In this document: positions 6,269 to 12,890 of the stretch, piece by piece
How the letters are laid out: every line of letters starts with the position of its first letter
Numbering within the stretch: the stretch's first letter is position 1
NCBI GenBank assembly: GCA_025351555.1
Contig: JANXVS010000084.1
Span: 1-12,890 of the forward strand
DNA length: 12,890 nt
DNA from: Pseudomonadota bacterium
GTDB taxonomy: Bacteria; Pseudomonadota; Gammaproteobacteria; Xanthomonadales; Rhodanobacteraceae
Direction of reading: 5' to 3'
Position numbers and translations under genes: made by a program
The notes under the pieces: generated by a model
Told to the model about the DNA's origin: nothing
Database searches by the model: none
What the model saw: only the letters and a program-made list of their open reading frames with translations

Positions 6269-8424
6269 GGCCGCCGCTCCGCAATACCGAGCTGCGCTTC
6301 GATGCGTTCCAAGCGTGCGCGCAGATCGGCGTTTTCGGTTCGCAGTTCCTCATTCTCGGCGTCTTTCTCGGCGCGCAGTTCACGCAGGGCTTCCACCGAG
6401 AGGGCTTCGAAGCCGCGGACGGTGACGAACTTGTAGCCGCGCGGATCCTCGTCCACCCAGTTCGGGAACACCGTCTCGACCTCCTGCGCGACGAAACCGA
6501 TTTGCGTACCTGGTTGCGAGAACGCGAGCTGCGGATCGATGTACTCGAAGGTACGTCCCCGTAACGCCAGCACCCGATCGAGGGCATGACCAAGCGGCTG
6601 TATGTTCTTCTTCAAGCGCGCATCAGAAAACGTCGACCATGCAGTACTGCCGTCGCCCTTGGTTGCATGGCCCTGCACGGTCAGGTCGAATCCGGCCTGA
6701 GGCAAGTTTGTGTTGATAGCTACCCCGCCAGCGGCGCGGATCAGAAACTGGTTGGGGCCGCTGGATACGAATGCCGTATTCGCATCCGCCCAGACGAAGC
6801 TGCCGTAGTCACCGCAGTTTGTTCCAGCAATGCACGTGCCCGCATTGTTCGCACCAAATGTACCGGATCCGGAATCGCGCACCTTTGCAGAATGACCCGC
6901 GGCGAAGCTGAAATCACCGCCTGCCTGGTCGCCTCGACCACCTGCCACGGTCGCGCCGTAACCGCTGGCCGCGTTGGAGTAGCCGCCGCCGACCGTCGCG
7001 TAAATATTGCTGGCCCCGTTGTAGTTGCCGCCGCCGACCGTCGCATAGTTGCTGCTAGCCGTGTTGATGGCGCCGCCGCCGACCGTCGCGTTGTCGCCGC
7101 TCGCAGCGTTATTAACACCGCCGCCGACCGTTGTTTGACTACCGCTGGCCGTGTTGGCGTTGCCGCCGCCGACCGTCGCGCTGTCGCTGCTGGCCGTGTT
7201 GGAGAAGCCGCCGCCGACCGTCGCGTCAATATTGCTGGCCATGTTGCCGAGGCCGCCACCGACCGTCGCGAAATCTCCGGTGGCAGAATTAGCGCAGGGC
7301 AGATTATTTAAGCGACCGCAGTTAGAACCTGTCGAGCCACCGCCGCCGATGGTCGCTCCGGCAGGATTGGTGCTTGCGGGAACCGTAGTAACTGTATTGC
7401 CGGAAAATCCAAACACCACGCTGGGGGCATCAGTGTAAGTAGAATTGCCTGATGGCAGGATCATCCCGACCTGCGTCCCAACCTTGAATACCAGGGGTTG
7501 ACTATCCGTTGTGCCGAGGAAGTTGCCTGAGGTTCCAATGGCATTGCCGGCCAGATTCCAGGTACTTCCTGCAAGCGTGGCAGCAACACAATTTGGAGTG
7601 CCAGAGCTGCTGAAACCCACGAGGTATAGGCCGCTCGAACATGAACTCGCAAGTGCCTGCTGTACCGTGCTGTCAACTTGCGCTTGGGTCACCGCGTGAG
7701 AAGCAATCTGATTCGTCCCCACCGCGCCCGTTGCGATCTTCGGCTGAGTCACGCTGCCATCGGCAAGCTGCGGATTACCCACGCCACCCGAGGCGATAGC
7801 GATAGTGCCGCTGCTGGTGATGGTGCCGCCAGACAATCCGGTGCCGGCACTGATGCTCGTAACGGTGCCGCTGCCGGCGGCCTGACAGGTGACCGCTCCG
7901 GCGTTATCAATGGCGTTGATGCTAGTACCGGGACCGCACGTGCCGGTCACGCGCTGCTGCACTTGCGATGGGATGATCTGCGCGCTTCCGATACTGGCGT
8001 TGGAGACGCTGTAGGCGAGTTCCGCCGTTGTCGACTGCAATGCGTACGGCGCATTCTCGATCTTGGTGCGCGGCACGAGCGCATTGCCGTTGACCGTGAC
8101 CGCCAGGTAGCGCTGATCCGACACCAAGCTGACGAACGCGGATCCCCCGAAATCCAGCGCTACCGTGAAGATGCCGTTCACCACCGCGACCGGGTTTGCG
8201 GAGCCGGCCGTGAAACTGAGCATCGGGCCGATCTGACTGCCACCGGTCGGTGCATCCCAAAGCACGAACACCATGTCCACACCGGGACTCGTGTTGGTCA
8301 CCGGCAAGCCGTTCTGGCGCAGCTCGCCCTGATAGGTAAACGACGTCCCCTGCGGTGTCTGAGCTCGCAGTTGTAGTGTGGCCAGTAGAAGGATAGTCGA
8401 GATAAGACGAAGCACGATGCGCAC
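6265..8424 (-). CDS. Secreted tail-fiber/head-repeat protein with S74 chaperone
   Basis: A 719-aa protein. The start is the GTG at 8424: AAGGGGAG lies 8-9 nt upstream and the resulting N-terminus MRIVLRLISTILLLATLQLRAQ is a good signal peptide. Upstream in-frame ATGs at 8445 and 8463 have no such site. The N-terminal domain (about 25-130) has TSFTYQGELRQNG and ends in PRTKIENAPYAL, a pattern common in bacterial tail-fiber-domain proteins. A low-complexity Gly/Ser/Thr region follows, then eight 15-residue repeats of ATVGGGxxNxAS type (386-505) like the head repeats of trimeric adhesins. The C-terminus is a peptidase S74 intramolecular chaperone: S600-D601-A-R-L-K605, with the Ser/Lys dyad spaced as in phage endosialidases, then GFVAQEV, then a charged coiled coil (about 680-715). 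Self-cleavage before D601 would release about 120 residues. No YadA anchor is seen. It is probably a trimeric surface or secreted fibre. Confidence 0.85.
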   Translation of the reverse strand: MRIVLRLISTILLLATLQLRAQTPQGTSFTYQGELRQNGLPVTNTSPGVDMVFVLWDAPTGGSQIGPMLSFTAGSANPVAVVNGIFTVALDFGGSAFVSLVSDQRYLAVTVNGNALVPRTKIENAPYALQSTTAELAYSVSNASIGSAQIIPSQVQQRVTGTCGPGTSINAIDNAGAVTCQAAGSGTVTSISAGTGLSGGTITSSGTIAIASGGVGNPQLADGSVTQPKIATGAVGTNQIASHAVTQAQVDSTVQQALASSCSSGLYLVGFSSSGTPNCVAATLAGSTWNLAGNAIGTSGNFLGTTDSQPLVFKVGTQVGMILPSGNSTYTDAPSVVFGFSGNTVTTVPASTNPAGATIGGGGSTGSNCGRLNNLPCANSATGDFATVGGGLGNMASNIDATVGGGFSNTASSDSATVGGGNANTASGSQTTVGGGVNNAASGDNATVGGGAINTASSNYATVGGGNYNGASNIYATVGGGYSNAASGYGATVAGGRGDQAGGDFSFAAGHSAKVRDSGSGTFGANNAGTCIAGTNCGDYGSFVWADANTAFVSSGPNQFLIRAAGGVAINTNLPQAGFDLTVQGHATKGDGSTAWSTFSDARLKKNIQPLGHALDRVLALRGRTFEYIDPQLAFSQPGTQIGFVAQEVETVFPNWVDEDPRGYKFVTVRGFEALSVEALRELRAEKDAENEELRTENADLRARLERIEAQLGIAERRP
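6910..7269 (-). repeat. Eight 45-bp tandem repeats inside the fibre gene
   Basis: The plus-strand core GCCGCCGACCGTCGC recurs exactly every 45 bp (for example gaccg at 6991, 7036, 7081, 7126, 7171, 7216 and 7261). Each unit encodes 15 residues beginning ATVGGG and containing NxAS or similar. The unit at 6954-6910 is divergent (ATVAGG). Codons outside the GGG core vary, so the repeats are not a recent expansion. Periodic beta-rich head modules of trimeric adhesins have similar spacing. Confidence 0.85.
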
Positions 8425-8585
8425 GGTAGTACTCCCCTTGGTCATCCAACACGGACGCGGCATGGCGCCGCTGCAACAGTAGTCTCCTCTTAGAACAGAC
8501 GAAAATTCATATGGTCAACTGACACGGCAGCTTGCGATCGACGCTGCTTGGTGATGTTGGCGAAGGCTCCCGCGGTATGCGGACC
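8425..8585. other. Intergenic region between kinase and fibre genes
   Basis: 161 bp separate the kinase stop from the fibre start. On the minus strand there is a TTGACC (8518-8513) followed after 17 bp by TTCTAA (8495-8490). The first matches a -35 box but the second is a weak -10 (2/6), so a separate promoter is uncertain. AAGAGGAG (about 8492-8485) is a strong Shine-Dalgarno-like sequence that precedes a TTG at 8476 rather than the fibre start. AAGGGGAG near 8440-8433 serves the GTG at 8424. No clear terminator is seen, so read-through from the kinase is possible. Confidence 0.4.
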
Positions 8586-11450
8586 TCAGTGCGCAACTGA
8601 AGGCGCTGTCGCGCGATCAAGCAGCTGCCGCACGTCGGTTACTTGCGCCGCGTCGGGCGAAGGCCGCTGCTGCAGTAGGCGTAGTGCTTCACGCAGATGA
8701 TCGGAAGCCTGCGCGGGTTGGCCTACTTCAAGTTCGGTCCTGCCGATGCACGTCAGTGCGCGAACGATGTCATGACCTAACGGCGGCTTTGCCGCGCGCG
8801 CATCGCCAAGCGCCGTGTCACACGCAGACGTTGCCTCAGCATGATTACCAAGCGCATCAAGGCTCGTCGCGAGCGTCAATCGAGTGTCGATGATCTTCTG
8901 ATGGCCAGCGGGCAACGCCTTCTGAAATATCGTCAAGGCGGCCTGAGCGTGTTCGATTGCGCGCTCATGTTGCCCGTTGGCGGCGTCTAGCGTCGCCTGC
9001 AGGACAAGATCGCCTGCGACACGCTCGCCCTTTTCACCGTAGCGTTTGCGATCCGCAGCAAGCGCCTGATCAATCTCGTTCTGCGCCTCTCCCAAGCGCT
9101 TTTGCGCGATCAATGTTTTCGCAAGGTTCAACCGGCGCAATGCGATGAGTGGGTGGTCTGGCGTTCTTACGCGCAAATCCATGGCCATTGCCTCGCGCAC
9201 CAGCGTCTCGGCGTCTGCATAGTGTCCCTGTCGGTAGCGCACGACACCCAGGTTACCCAACGCAGACGCTATGTATGGATGATCACCGCTATATATTTGC
9301 TTTTGTATCGTCAGTGATTCAGCAAGCAGTTCCGCCGCTTCATCTGTTTTCTCCTCCAGACCCAAAGTTGCAGCAAGATCGTTCAAGTGTGTTGCAACGG
9401 ATTGGTTAGGGCCAGGATAGACCTTACGATCAATCGCAACGGCTTCGCGCATCAGCTCCTCGGATTCGGCTAACTGGCCGAGGTCGCGTCTTGCACCAGC
9501 CAGCATCGCCAGGTTTTCAGCGACGTTGGCATGATCGTCGCCGAGCACTTGACGACGCAACCGCAGCGCCTCCTCCATCACCGGAATGGCTTCTGCCGCA
9601 TGGCCAAAAGTCTCCAACGTATCACCCAGTCCAGTAAGTGCCTCGCAAAGTGGCGTAGGATCGTCTGGCGATACCTGTCGAATCATTGCCACTGCTTCGC
9701 GCGCCGTGTCGATCGCGCGTTCATTGCGCAGGCGTGTATCGAGCAAAGCGATTTGTATCAGCGCCGCCGCGATTGCCGCGCTTGCGCCGGGGTGCGCTTT
9801 TCTATAGGCGTCGAGCGCTTGCTGAAGCGATTGACGCCCGATCTCAAAACGACCTTCGGATTGCGCCAGCTCGGCCTGCCGTACGGCAATATCGAGGGTC
9901 TGCGCGTCGGAGCGGCCCAGTTTGTCCTGCGCCAAGATAGCGGCCGCGTCGAGAGTGCTGCGCGCTTCGGTCAGATGGCCGCGTTGGCGCTCGATCGTGC
10001 CGATCATTCCCAGGACTTCGACCGCAAGATCGGGGCGCTCGGCAAATTCCTGCGGCACGCGCTCGCGACTGCGCGTGAGCAATCCTTCGGCCGTTTCGAT
10101 CGGCGTGGTCTTGCCGGGCTCCGCTCCGATGAACAGATCCTGCAAGAAGCTTTTAACCGCGTTGGCACGTCCGGCTTCAGCGGTTGCGCGGACAGCTTCC
10201 GCCTGAGCATGTGCGGCAGCCTCGCGGGCCAAGGTTGCTTGATCGAGGCTAAAGACCGTCGCACCGACAAGCGTCGCTGCGACAATCACGGCCGCGGCAA
10301 AACCAAGACGATGTCGGCTAACGAATTTTCCCACGCGATAGCTAACTGAATCCGGCCGCGCGGCAATCGGCTCGCCAATGAGATGTCGGCGAACGTCTTC
10401 TGCAAGAGCCAGCGCGCCCAGATAACGGCGCTCGGGTTCGGCGCGCAGGGCTTTTGATACCAGACTATCCAGATCGCCGCGTAGCACGCGTACGAGTGCA
10501 GCCGGTGTCGTCGTACGCGCGGCCGCCACAACCGCCGCTTCTGCTGCAGACAGACCGGCGATGCGGGCAGATGCTGCCAGCGGAGCGCCGTCCGCTGCGA
10601 TCAGCGGGCGGACGCCGGTCAGCAATTCGTGCAGGAGAACTCCCAGCGAATAAACATCCGTCGCCGTCGTGATTGCTCCACCGGAAAACTGTTCGGGCGC
10701 CGCGTAACTCGGCGTCAAATGTTTTATCGCGGTTTGGGTCTGATCCTGGTCATTCGCGCTGCGCAGAAGCTTGGCAATACCAAAGTCGAGCAGCTTGGGT
10801 GTGCCATCGCGGGTTACCAGGATGTTCGACGGCTTGAGGTCGCGATGCACAATCAGGTTTTGGTGCGCGTATTGAACGGCATCACATACCAGCAGAAAAA
10901 GCCGCAGCCGCCCTTGGATGTCGAGTCGATCGGTGTCGCACCAGCGCGTGATCGGCTTGCCGTCGACGTACTCCATCGCAAAGTAAGGAATACCGGCCGC
11001 CGTGATGCCACTGTCGAGCATGCGCGCGATGTACGGATGCTCAAGTCGCGCATGGATGCGTTGCTCACGCTGGAACAGGGTTTGTTCATCGCGGCTATAG
11101 AGTCCAAGCCGCATCAATTTGACTGCGACGCGCTGCTGGAACTCAACCGTATCGCGTTCGGCCAGGAACACGACAGCCATCCCGCCTTCGCCAAGCTTCT
11201 CGATGAGGCGGTAGGGACCGATCTCCTGCAATTCGATCAGGTTGCGCCCTGTCACAAGCTCGCGGCGCAGTCGTGTTTCCGGCCCATCGATCTCGTCATC
11301 AAGGGCAACAAGTTTCATTGCCGCCACGCGCAGTGTTGGATCTGAACAATGCCGGTCCAGCCACGCACTGCGCGCGCCGGGTTCAACTTCGAGCAACGCG
11401 TCGATGAGCGGCTCGAGTTCGTTCCAACGTTGGCTGATCAGGTCGCGCAT
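8586..11450 (-). CDS. Membrane Ser/Thr protein kinase with TPR C-terminus
   Basis: A 954-aa transmembrane Hanks-type kinase. The ATG at 11450 is used; it overlaps the sigma factor gene by 13 nt, and the open frame begins only 6 nt earlier at a TTG. The N-terminal helical part (1-75, with [19 protein letters not shown]) resembles that of other kinases of this kind. The kinase domain at about 80-360 has the glycine loop GEGGMA (87-92), catalytic Lys VAVK (K111), HRDLKPSN (202-209, catalytic D204), DFG (222-224), APE (251-253) and [15 protein letters not shown] (265-279). All key residues are present. One membrane helix (about 383-400, [18 protein letters not shown]) is followed by an Ala/Glu-rich coiled segment (401-430). 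Many TPR units (about 470-910, e.g. [21 protein letters not shown]) would lie in the periplasm. The likely substrate is the ECF sigma factor encoded immediately upstream; this is inference from gene order. Confidence 0.95.
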   Translation of the reverse strand: MRDLISQRWNELEPLIDALLEVEPGARSAWLDRHCSDPTLRVAAMKLVALDDEIDGPETRLRRELVTGRNLIELQEIGPYRLIEKLGEGGMAVVFLAERDTVEFQQRVAVKLMRLGLYSRDEQTLFQREQRIHARLEHPYIARMLDSGITAAGIPYFAMEYVDGKPITRWCDTDRLDIQGRLRLFLLVCDAVQYAHQNLIVHRDLKPSNILVTRDGTPKLLDFGIAKLLRSANDQDQTQTAIKHLTPSYAAPEQFSGGAITTATDVYSLGVLLHELLTGVRPLIAADGAPLAASARIAGLSAAEAAVVAAARTTTPAALVRVLRGDLDSLVSKALRAEPERRYLGALALAEDVRRHLIGEPIAARPDSVSYRVGKFVSRHRLGFAAAVIVAATLVGATVFSLDQATLAREAAAHAQAEAVRATAEAGRANAVKSFLQDLFIGAEPGKTTPIETAEGLLTRSRERVPQEFAERPDLAVEVLGMIGTIERQRGHLTEARSTLDAAAILAQDKLGRSDAQTLDIAVRQAELAQSEGRFEIGRQSLQQALDAYRKAHPGASAAIAAALIQIALLDTRLRNERAIDTAREAVAMIRQVSPDDPTPLCEALTGLGDTLETFGHAAEAIPVMEEALRLRRQVLGDDHANVAENLAMLAGARRDLGQLAESEELMREAVAIDRKVYPGPNQSVATHLNDLAATLGLEEKTDEAAELLAESLTIQKQIYSGDHPYIASALGNLGVVRYRQGHYADAETLVREAMAMDLRVRTPDHPLIALRRLNLAKTLIAQKRLGEAQNEIDQALAADRKRYGEKGERVAGDLVLQATLDAANGQHERAIEHAQAALTIFQKALPAGHQKIIDTRLTLATSLDALGNHAEATSACDTALGDARAAKPPLGHDIVRALTCIGRTELEVGQPAQASDHLREALRLLQQRPSPDAAQVTDVRQLLDRATAPSVAH

Positions 11451-12010
11451 GTCCAATCAACCAATGATCCACGCAGCAGCACGCGTGCCTTGCGCCAGTC
11501 GCGAAGCACGGTGCGTTCGGAAACCTCAAAGCATGCGGCGATGTCGGAAAATTCAAGACCGGCAAACACATGGAGCTCCACAACTTCGGACAATCGCGGA
11601 TTGATCCGCGCGAGCGCACCGAGCGCCTGGTCGACCGCGAGGAGATCGGAGACGGCACCGGGCTCGACGAGCTGATCCAGTGCCACATCGTCGCGCTCGG
11701 CGTCTCCACCGCGTTTTCCGGCGAGACGTCGACGCGCGTTGTCCACAAGTATATTTCGCATCGTGGTGGCCGCGCACGCGAAGAACTGCCGACGTCCGGA
11801 CATCCCGATCTGCGGCTGGTCTACGAGCTTCAAGTACGCTTCATGCACGAGCGCGGTGGTGTTCAGGGTCTGCTCCGGCGCACGTCTGCGCTGCGCGTGA
11901 GCGAGTTGGCGCAACTCGGCGTACACCATGGGTATCAGCAGCGCAAATGCTTGCGGTTCGCCACGATTGAGGCTTTGCAATGCCTCGGTTACTTCCTCGC
12001 GCGTAGTCAT
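11438..12010 (-). CDS. ECF sigma factor, kinase-linked type
   Basis: A 190-aa sigma-70 family factor of the Sigma70_ECF type. ATG at 12010 with GGGGAA 5 nt upstream. Region 2 begins around 15-90: LNTTALVHEAYLKL (49-62) is region 2.2, and FFACAATTMRNILVDNARRR (about 76-95) is region 2.3/2.4. Region 4 (about 130-180) contains NPRLSEVVELHVFAG and the HTH FSDIAACFEVSERTVLRDWRKA. In most sigma factors region 2.2 is acidic; here Thr51-Thr52 occupy this position. In the Vibrio EcfP/PknT pair, phosphorylation of a Thr in region 2.2 by a kinase allows binding to core RNA polymerase. The directly following kinase gene fits the same logic (inference). No anti-sigma gene is adjacent. It is presumably the regulator of this operon or of distant genes. 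Confidence 0.9.
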   Translation of the reverse strand: MTTREEVTEALQSLNRGEPQAFALLIPMVYAELRQLAHAQRRRAPEQTLNTTALVHEAYLKLVDQPQIGMSGRRQFFACAATTMRNILVDNARRRLAGKRGGDAERDDVALDQLVEPGAVSDLLAVDQALGALARINPRLSEVVELHVFAGLEFSDIAACFEVSERTVLRDWRKARVLLRGSLVDWTCAT

Positions 12011-12013
12011 GTA

Positions 12014-12042
12014 TTCCCCGAAAAAGCGTCGGAACGCCGGGG
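12014..12042 (-). promoter_or_regulatory. Hairpin overlapping the sigma-factor ribosome-binding site
   Basis: On the minus strand GCCCCGGCGTTCCGACGC, five T residues, then CGGGGAA: GCGT (12037-12034 region) pairs with ACGC (12029-12026), and CCCCG (12042-12038) pairs with CGGGG (12020-12016), with the five U residues bulged. CGGGG is the Shine-Dalgarno sequence of the sigma gene, so the fold could hide it. This is visible in sequence; regulation is not shown. Confidence 0.4.
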
Positions 12043-12043
12043 C

Positions 12044-12460
12044 CTACTCTACCTGAGCAACCTGTGTAGTGCAGCTTGAGATTCCCGGCCGGCCTCGCGG
12101 GAAGTACCGTTGGTTTCCGGGAAATCCGGGTTGCTTTCCGGAAAGCCTGACCCTTTCCACCCAAACTCTCATTGGCTTTTCAAAAAGCCGGCTTGGCCTT
12201 GGTGAAAAACAAAGCGGCTTTTCCACAAGCCGAACCGTGTTTCCAACAAACCATTCGTGTTTTCCGTCGATCTGCTCAGAATCGGAGCAAACCCGGTTGG
12301 TTTTTGTGAAATCCAGACCAGGATTCCGGCAATCCTTTCCTTGACTTGCGATAAGCCCAACCGTATCCGCCGCAAAATAAGTTTGCTTTTCCCGAAATCT
12401 GCCAGCGCATTCCAGAGCATCACCGGAAGCGCGCGGATTTCGACTTTGCCCACAACGCAC
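12044..12460 (-). CDS. Possible heptapeptide-repeat protein upstream of sigma
   Basis: This 138-codon open frame stops at 12044, 33 nt before the sigma ATG and in the same direction. Residues 20-131 split into sixteen 7-residue units with a hydrophobic residue at position 3 in 14 of them, for example VRLVEKP, SRLFEKP, VRLSGKQ and PGFPGNQ. Consensus: x-R/G-Phe/Leu-x-x-Lys/Asn-Pro/Gln. The codons follow a matching 21-nt pattern and no indel breaks the phase over about 336 nt despite heavy divergence, which is what selection on a reading frame would produce. Against it: the start would be GTG (12460) with no clear ribosome-binding site, there is no signal peptide or known domain, and part of the array is also open on the plus strand. 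It may instead be non-coding repeated DNA. Confidence 0.3.
   Translation of the reverse strand: MRCGQSRNPRASGDALECAGRFREKQTYFAADTVGLIASQGKDCRNPGLDFTKTNRVCSDSEQIDGKHEWFVGNTVRLVEKPLCFSPRPSRLFEKPMRVWVERVRLSGKQPGFPGNQRYFPRGRPGISSCTTQVAQVE
12085..12420. repeat. Degenerate 21-bp tandem array upstream of the sigma gene
   Basis: About sixteen imperfect units with an exact 21-bp period and no indels. Consensus (plus) is roughly CCGGTTGGCTTTTCCGGAAAG, cited here as CCGGTTGG, then CTTTTCC, then GGAAA. Register positions 12134, 12176, 12218, 12239, 12260, 12302 and 12386 carry the same C/T-TTTCC core. The TTTCCGGAAA core is close to palindromic. Copies differ at about a third to half of the positions, so the array is old. 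Units 12421-12540 show further GGATTTC motifs, perhaps a decayed continuation. It fills most of the space between the sigma gene and the divergent methyltransferase. Confidence 0.75.
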
Positions 12461-12558
12461 ATGTCACTCGCGACCACGGATTTGCGTCTGGATTTCATGA
12501 AACACGCCGCGATGGCGGATTTCATCGGCACTTCCAGACAGTCGAGGGAGACGGTCAG
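12421..12558. other. Intergenic region before the methyltransferase
   Basis: No convincing gene on either strand apart from the 5' end of the possible repeat-protein frame (to 12460). GGATTT recurs at 12435, 12478, 12490 and 12517, which may be degraded array units. The GAGGGAGA at 12544-12551 is the ribosome-binding site of the methyltransferase. This region must hold divergent promoters for the sigma and methyltransferase genes, but I cannot identify clear -35/-10 boxes. Confidence 0.4.
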
Positions 12559-12890
12559 ATGAGGCAACACAGCACTACGGAACCGGTTTCGTCGGCCGTG
12601 TTCGATGCGCGGCCAACTACACGGACCAGTCTTGCCGACAAGGTGGCCGTTTCCGAAATGCTGATCGGCGATGCGGCGGCCAGTCAGTGCGATGCGCCGC
12701 CGCTCGCCTTTGTCTGGGCTCTCGGTCGGCGCCTCGTCGAATGCCTGGCGCTCACCCGTGGTCAAAACGTGTTCGACGTGTGCTGCGGTACCGGTACCAC
12801 GGCCATGCCGGCGGCGCAGCAGGTCGGCAGCGCTGGGCATGTGCTCGGCATTGATACGGGAGCACGCTTGATCCTGCGCGCGCGCGCGCG
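12559..12890 (+). CDS. SAM-dependent methyltransferase, N-terminal part
   Basis: The first 110 codons are present; the gene runs off the right edge. ATG at 12559 with GAGGGAGA 7-9 nt upstream. The product begins MRQHSTTEPVSSAVFDARP. The SAM-binding motif I is visible at residues 73-83: VFDVCCGTGTT, followed by AAQQVGSAGHVLGIDTG (about 88-104), in which the D of GID would bind the ribose. This arrangement is like class I, UbiE/methyltransferase-11 proteins that methylate small molecules, but the substrate region is outside the window. It is transcribed away from the sigma operon, so it shares only the intergenic region. The last bases are a run of alternating G and C that encodes repeated Arg-Ala. 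Confidence 0.8.
   Translation, partial: MRQHSTTEPVSSAVFDARPTTRTSLADKVAVSEMLIGDAAASQCDAPPLAFVWALGRRLVECLALTRGQNVFDVCCGTGTTAMPAAQQVGSAGHVLGIDTGARLILRARA

Noticed and set aside
6910..7269. CRISPR array in the 45-bp repeats
   Set aside because: There are no unique spacers; the repeats are contiguous and encode in-frame protein modules.
7922..8476. 184-codon minus frame starting at a TTG after AAGAGGAG
   Set aside because: Despite the good upstream Shine-Dalgarno sequence it runs in another frame through the fibre gene, with no signal peptide or domain; the fibre frame has both.
8490..8518. Sigma-70 promoter before the fibre gene
   Set aside because: The -35 TTGACC is good but the -10 (TTCTAA) matches only 2 of 6 positions, so it was not listed as a promoter.
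12069..12344. Plus-strand heptapeptide frame over the 21-bp array
   Set aside because: It also shows a 7-residue pattern, but it stops within the array, while the minus frame covers all units; it is probably a by-product of the near-palindromic 21-bp unit. Not fully excluded.
12085..12420. CRISPR array in the 21-bp repeats
   Set aside because: Units are contiguous and degenerate, with no spacers and no cas genes nearby.
12169..12840. 223-codon minus frame extending over the methyltransferase start
   Set aside because: It is antisense to a frame with a clear ribosome-binding site and SAM motif I; no independent support.

Overview
The window is GC-rich, dense proteobacterial DNA. It most resembles a gammaproteobacterium of the Lysobacterales/Xanthomonadales (Rhodanobacteraceae-like). 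This rests on an NtrX-type regulator, a secreted protein ending in an IFRDGFE-like tail, and an ECF sigma factor followed by a TPR-bearing Ser/Thr kinase. The taxonomy is inference; no rRNA or other marker gene is present.

Layout, left to right. (1) 1-1546: the 5' end of a short-chain dehydrogenase and a complete NtrX-like response regulator, both on the minus strand. (2) 1572-5850 is a pile-up of mobile DNA. It starts with a 5'-truncated group II intron: domains V/VI sit next to the ntrX start codon, followed by a full RT-maturase-HNH gene. A complete IS1634-like insertion sequence (3483-5499) follows, then a small TetR-like gene fragment and possibly the end of another insertion sequence. 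The intron lacks domains I-III, and the IS flanks do not match each other, so this is probably a deletion or rearrangement scar. (3) 5945-12010 is a co-oriented minus-strand cluster. In transcription order it encodes an ECF sigma factor, a membrane Ser/Thr kinase with a TPR ectodomain (13-nt overlap), a large secreted protein with head-like repeats and a self-cleaving S74 chaperone domain, and a small secreted protein coupled to it by a GTGA overlap. (4) 12085-12420 holds a degenerate tandem array with an exact 21-bp period just upstream of the sigma gene. It lies in a minus-strand open frame that reads as about 16 heptapeptides. (5) 12559-12890: the start of a divergent SAM-dependent methyltransferase, cut by the window edge.

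Working model (inference). The kinase senses something in the periplasm and phosphorylates the ECF sigma factor, whose region 2.2 carries Thr-Thr where acidic residues are usual. The sigma factor then controls its own operon, including the two secreted proteins. No anti-sigma factor gene is seen. The 21-bp/heptapeptide array upstream of the sigma gene is the least explained and most unusual element in the window.
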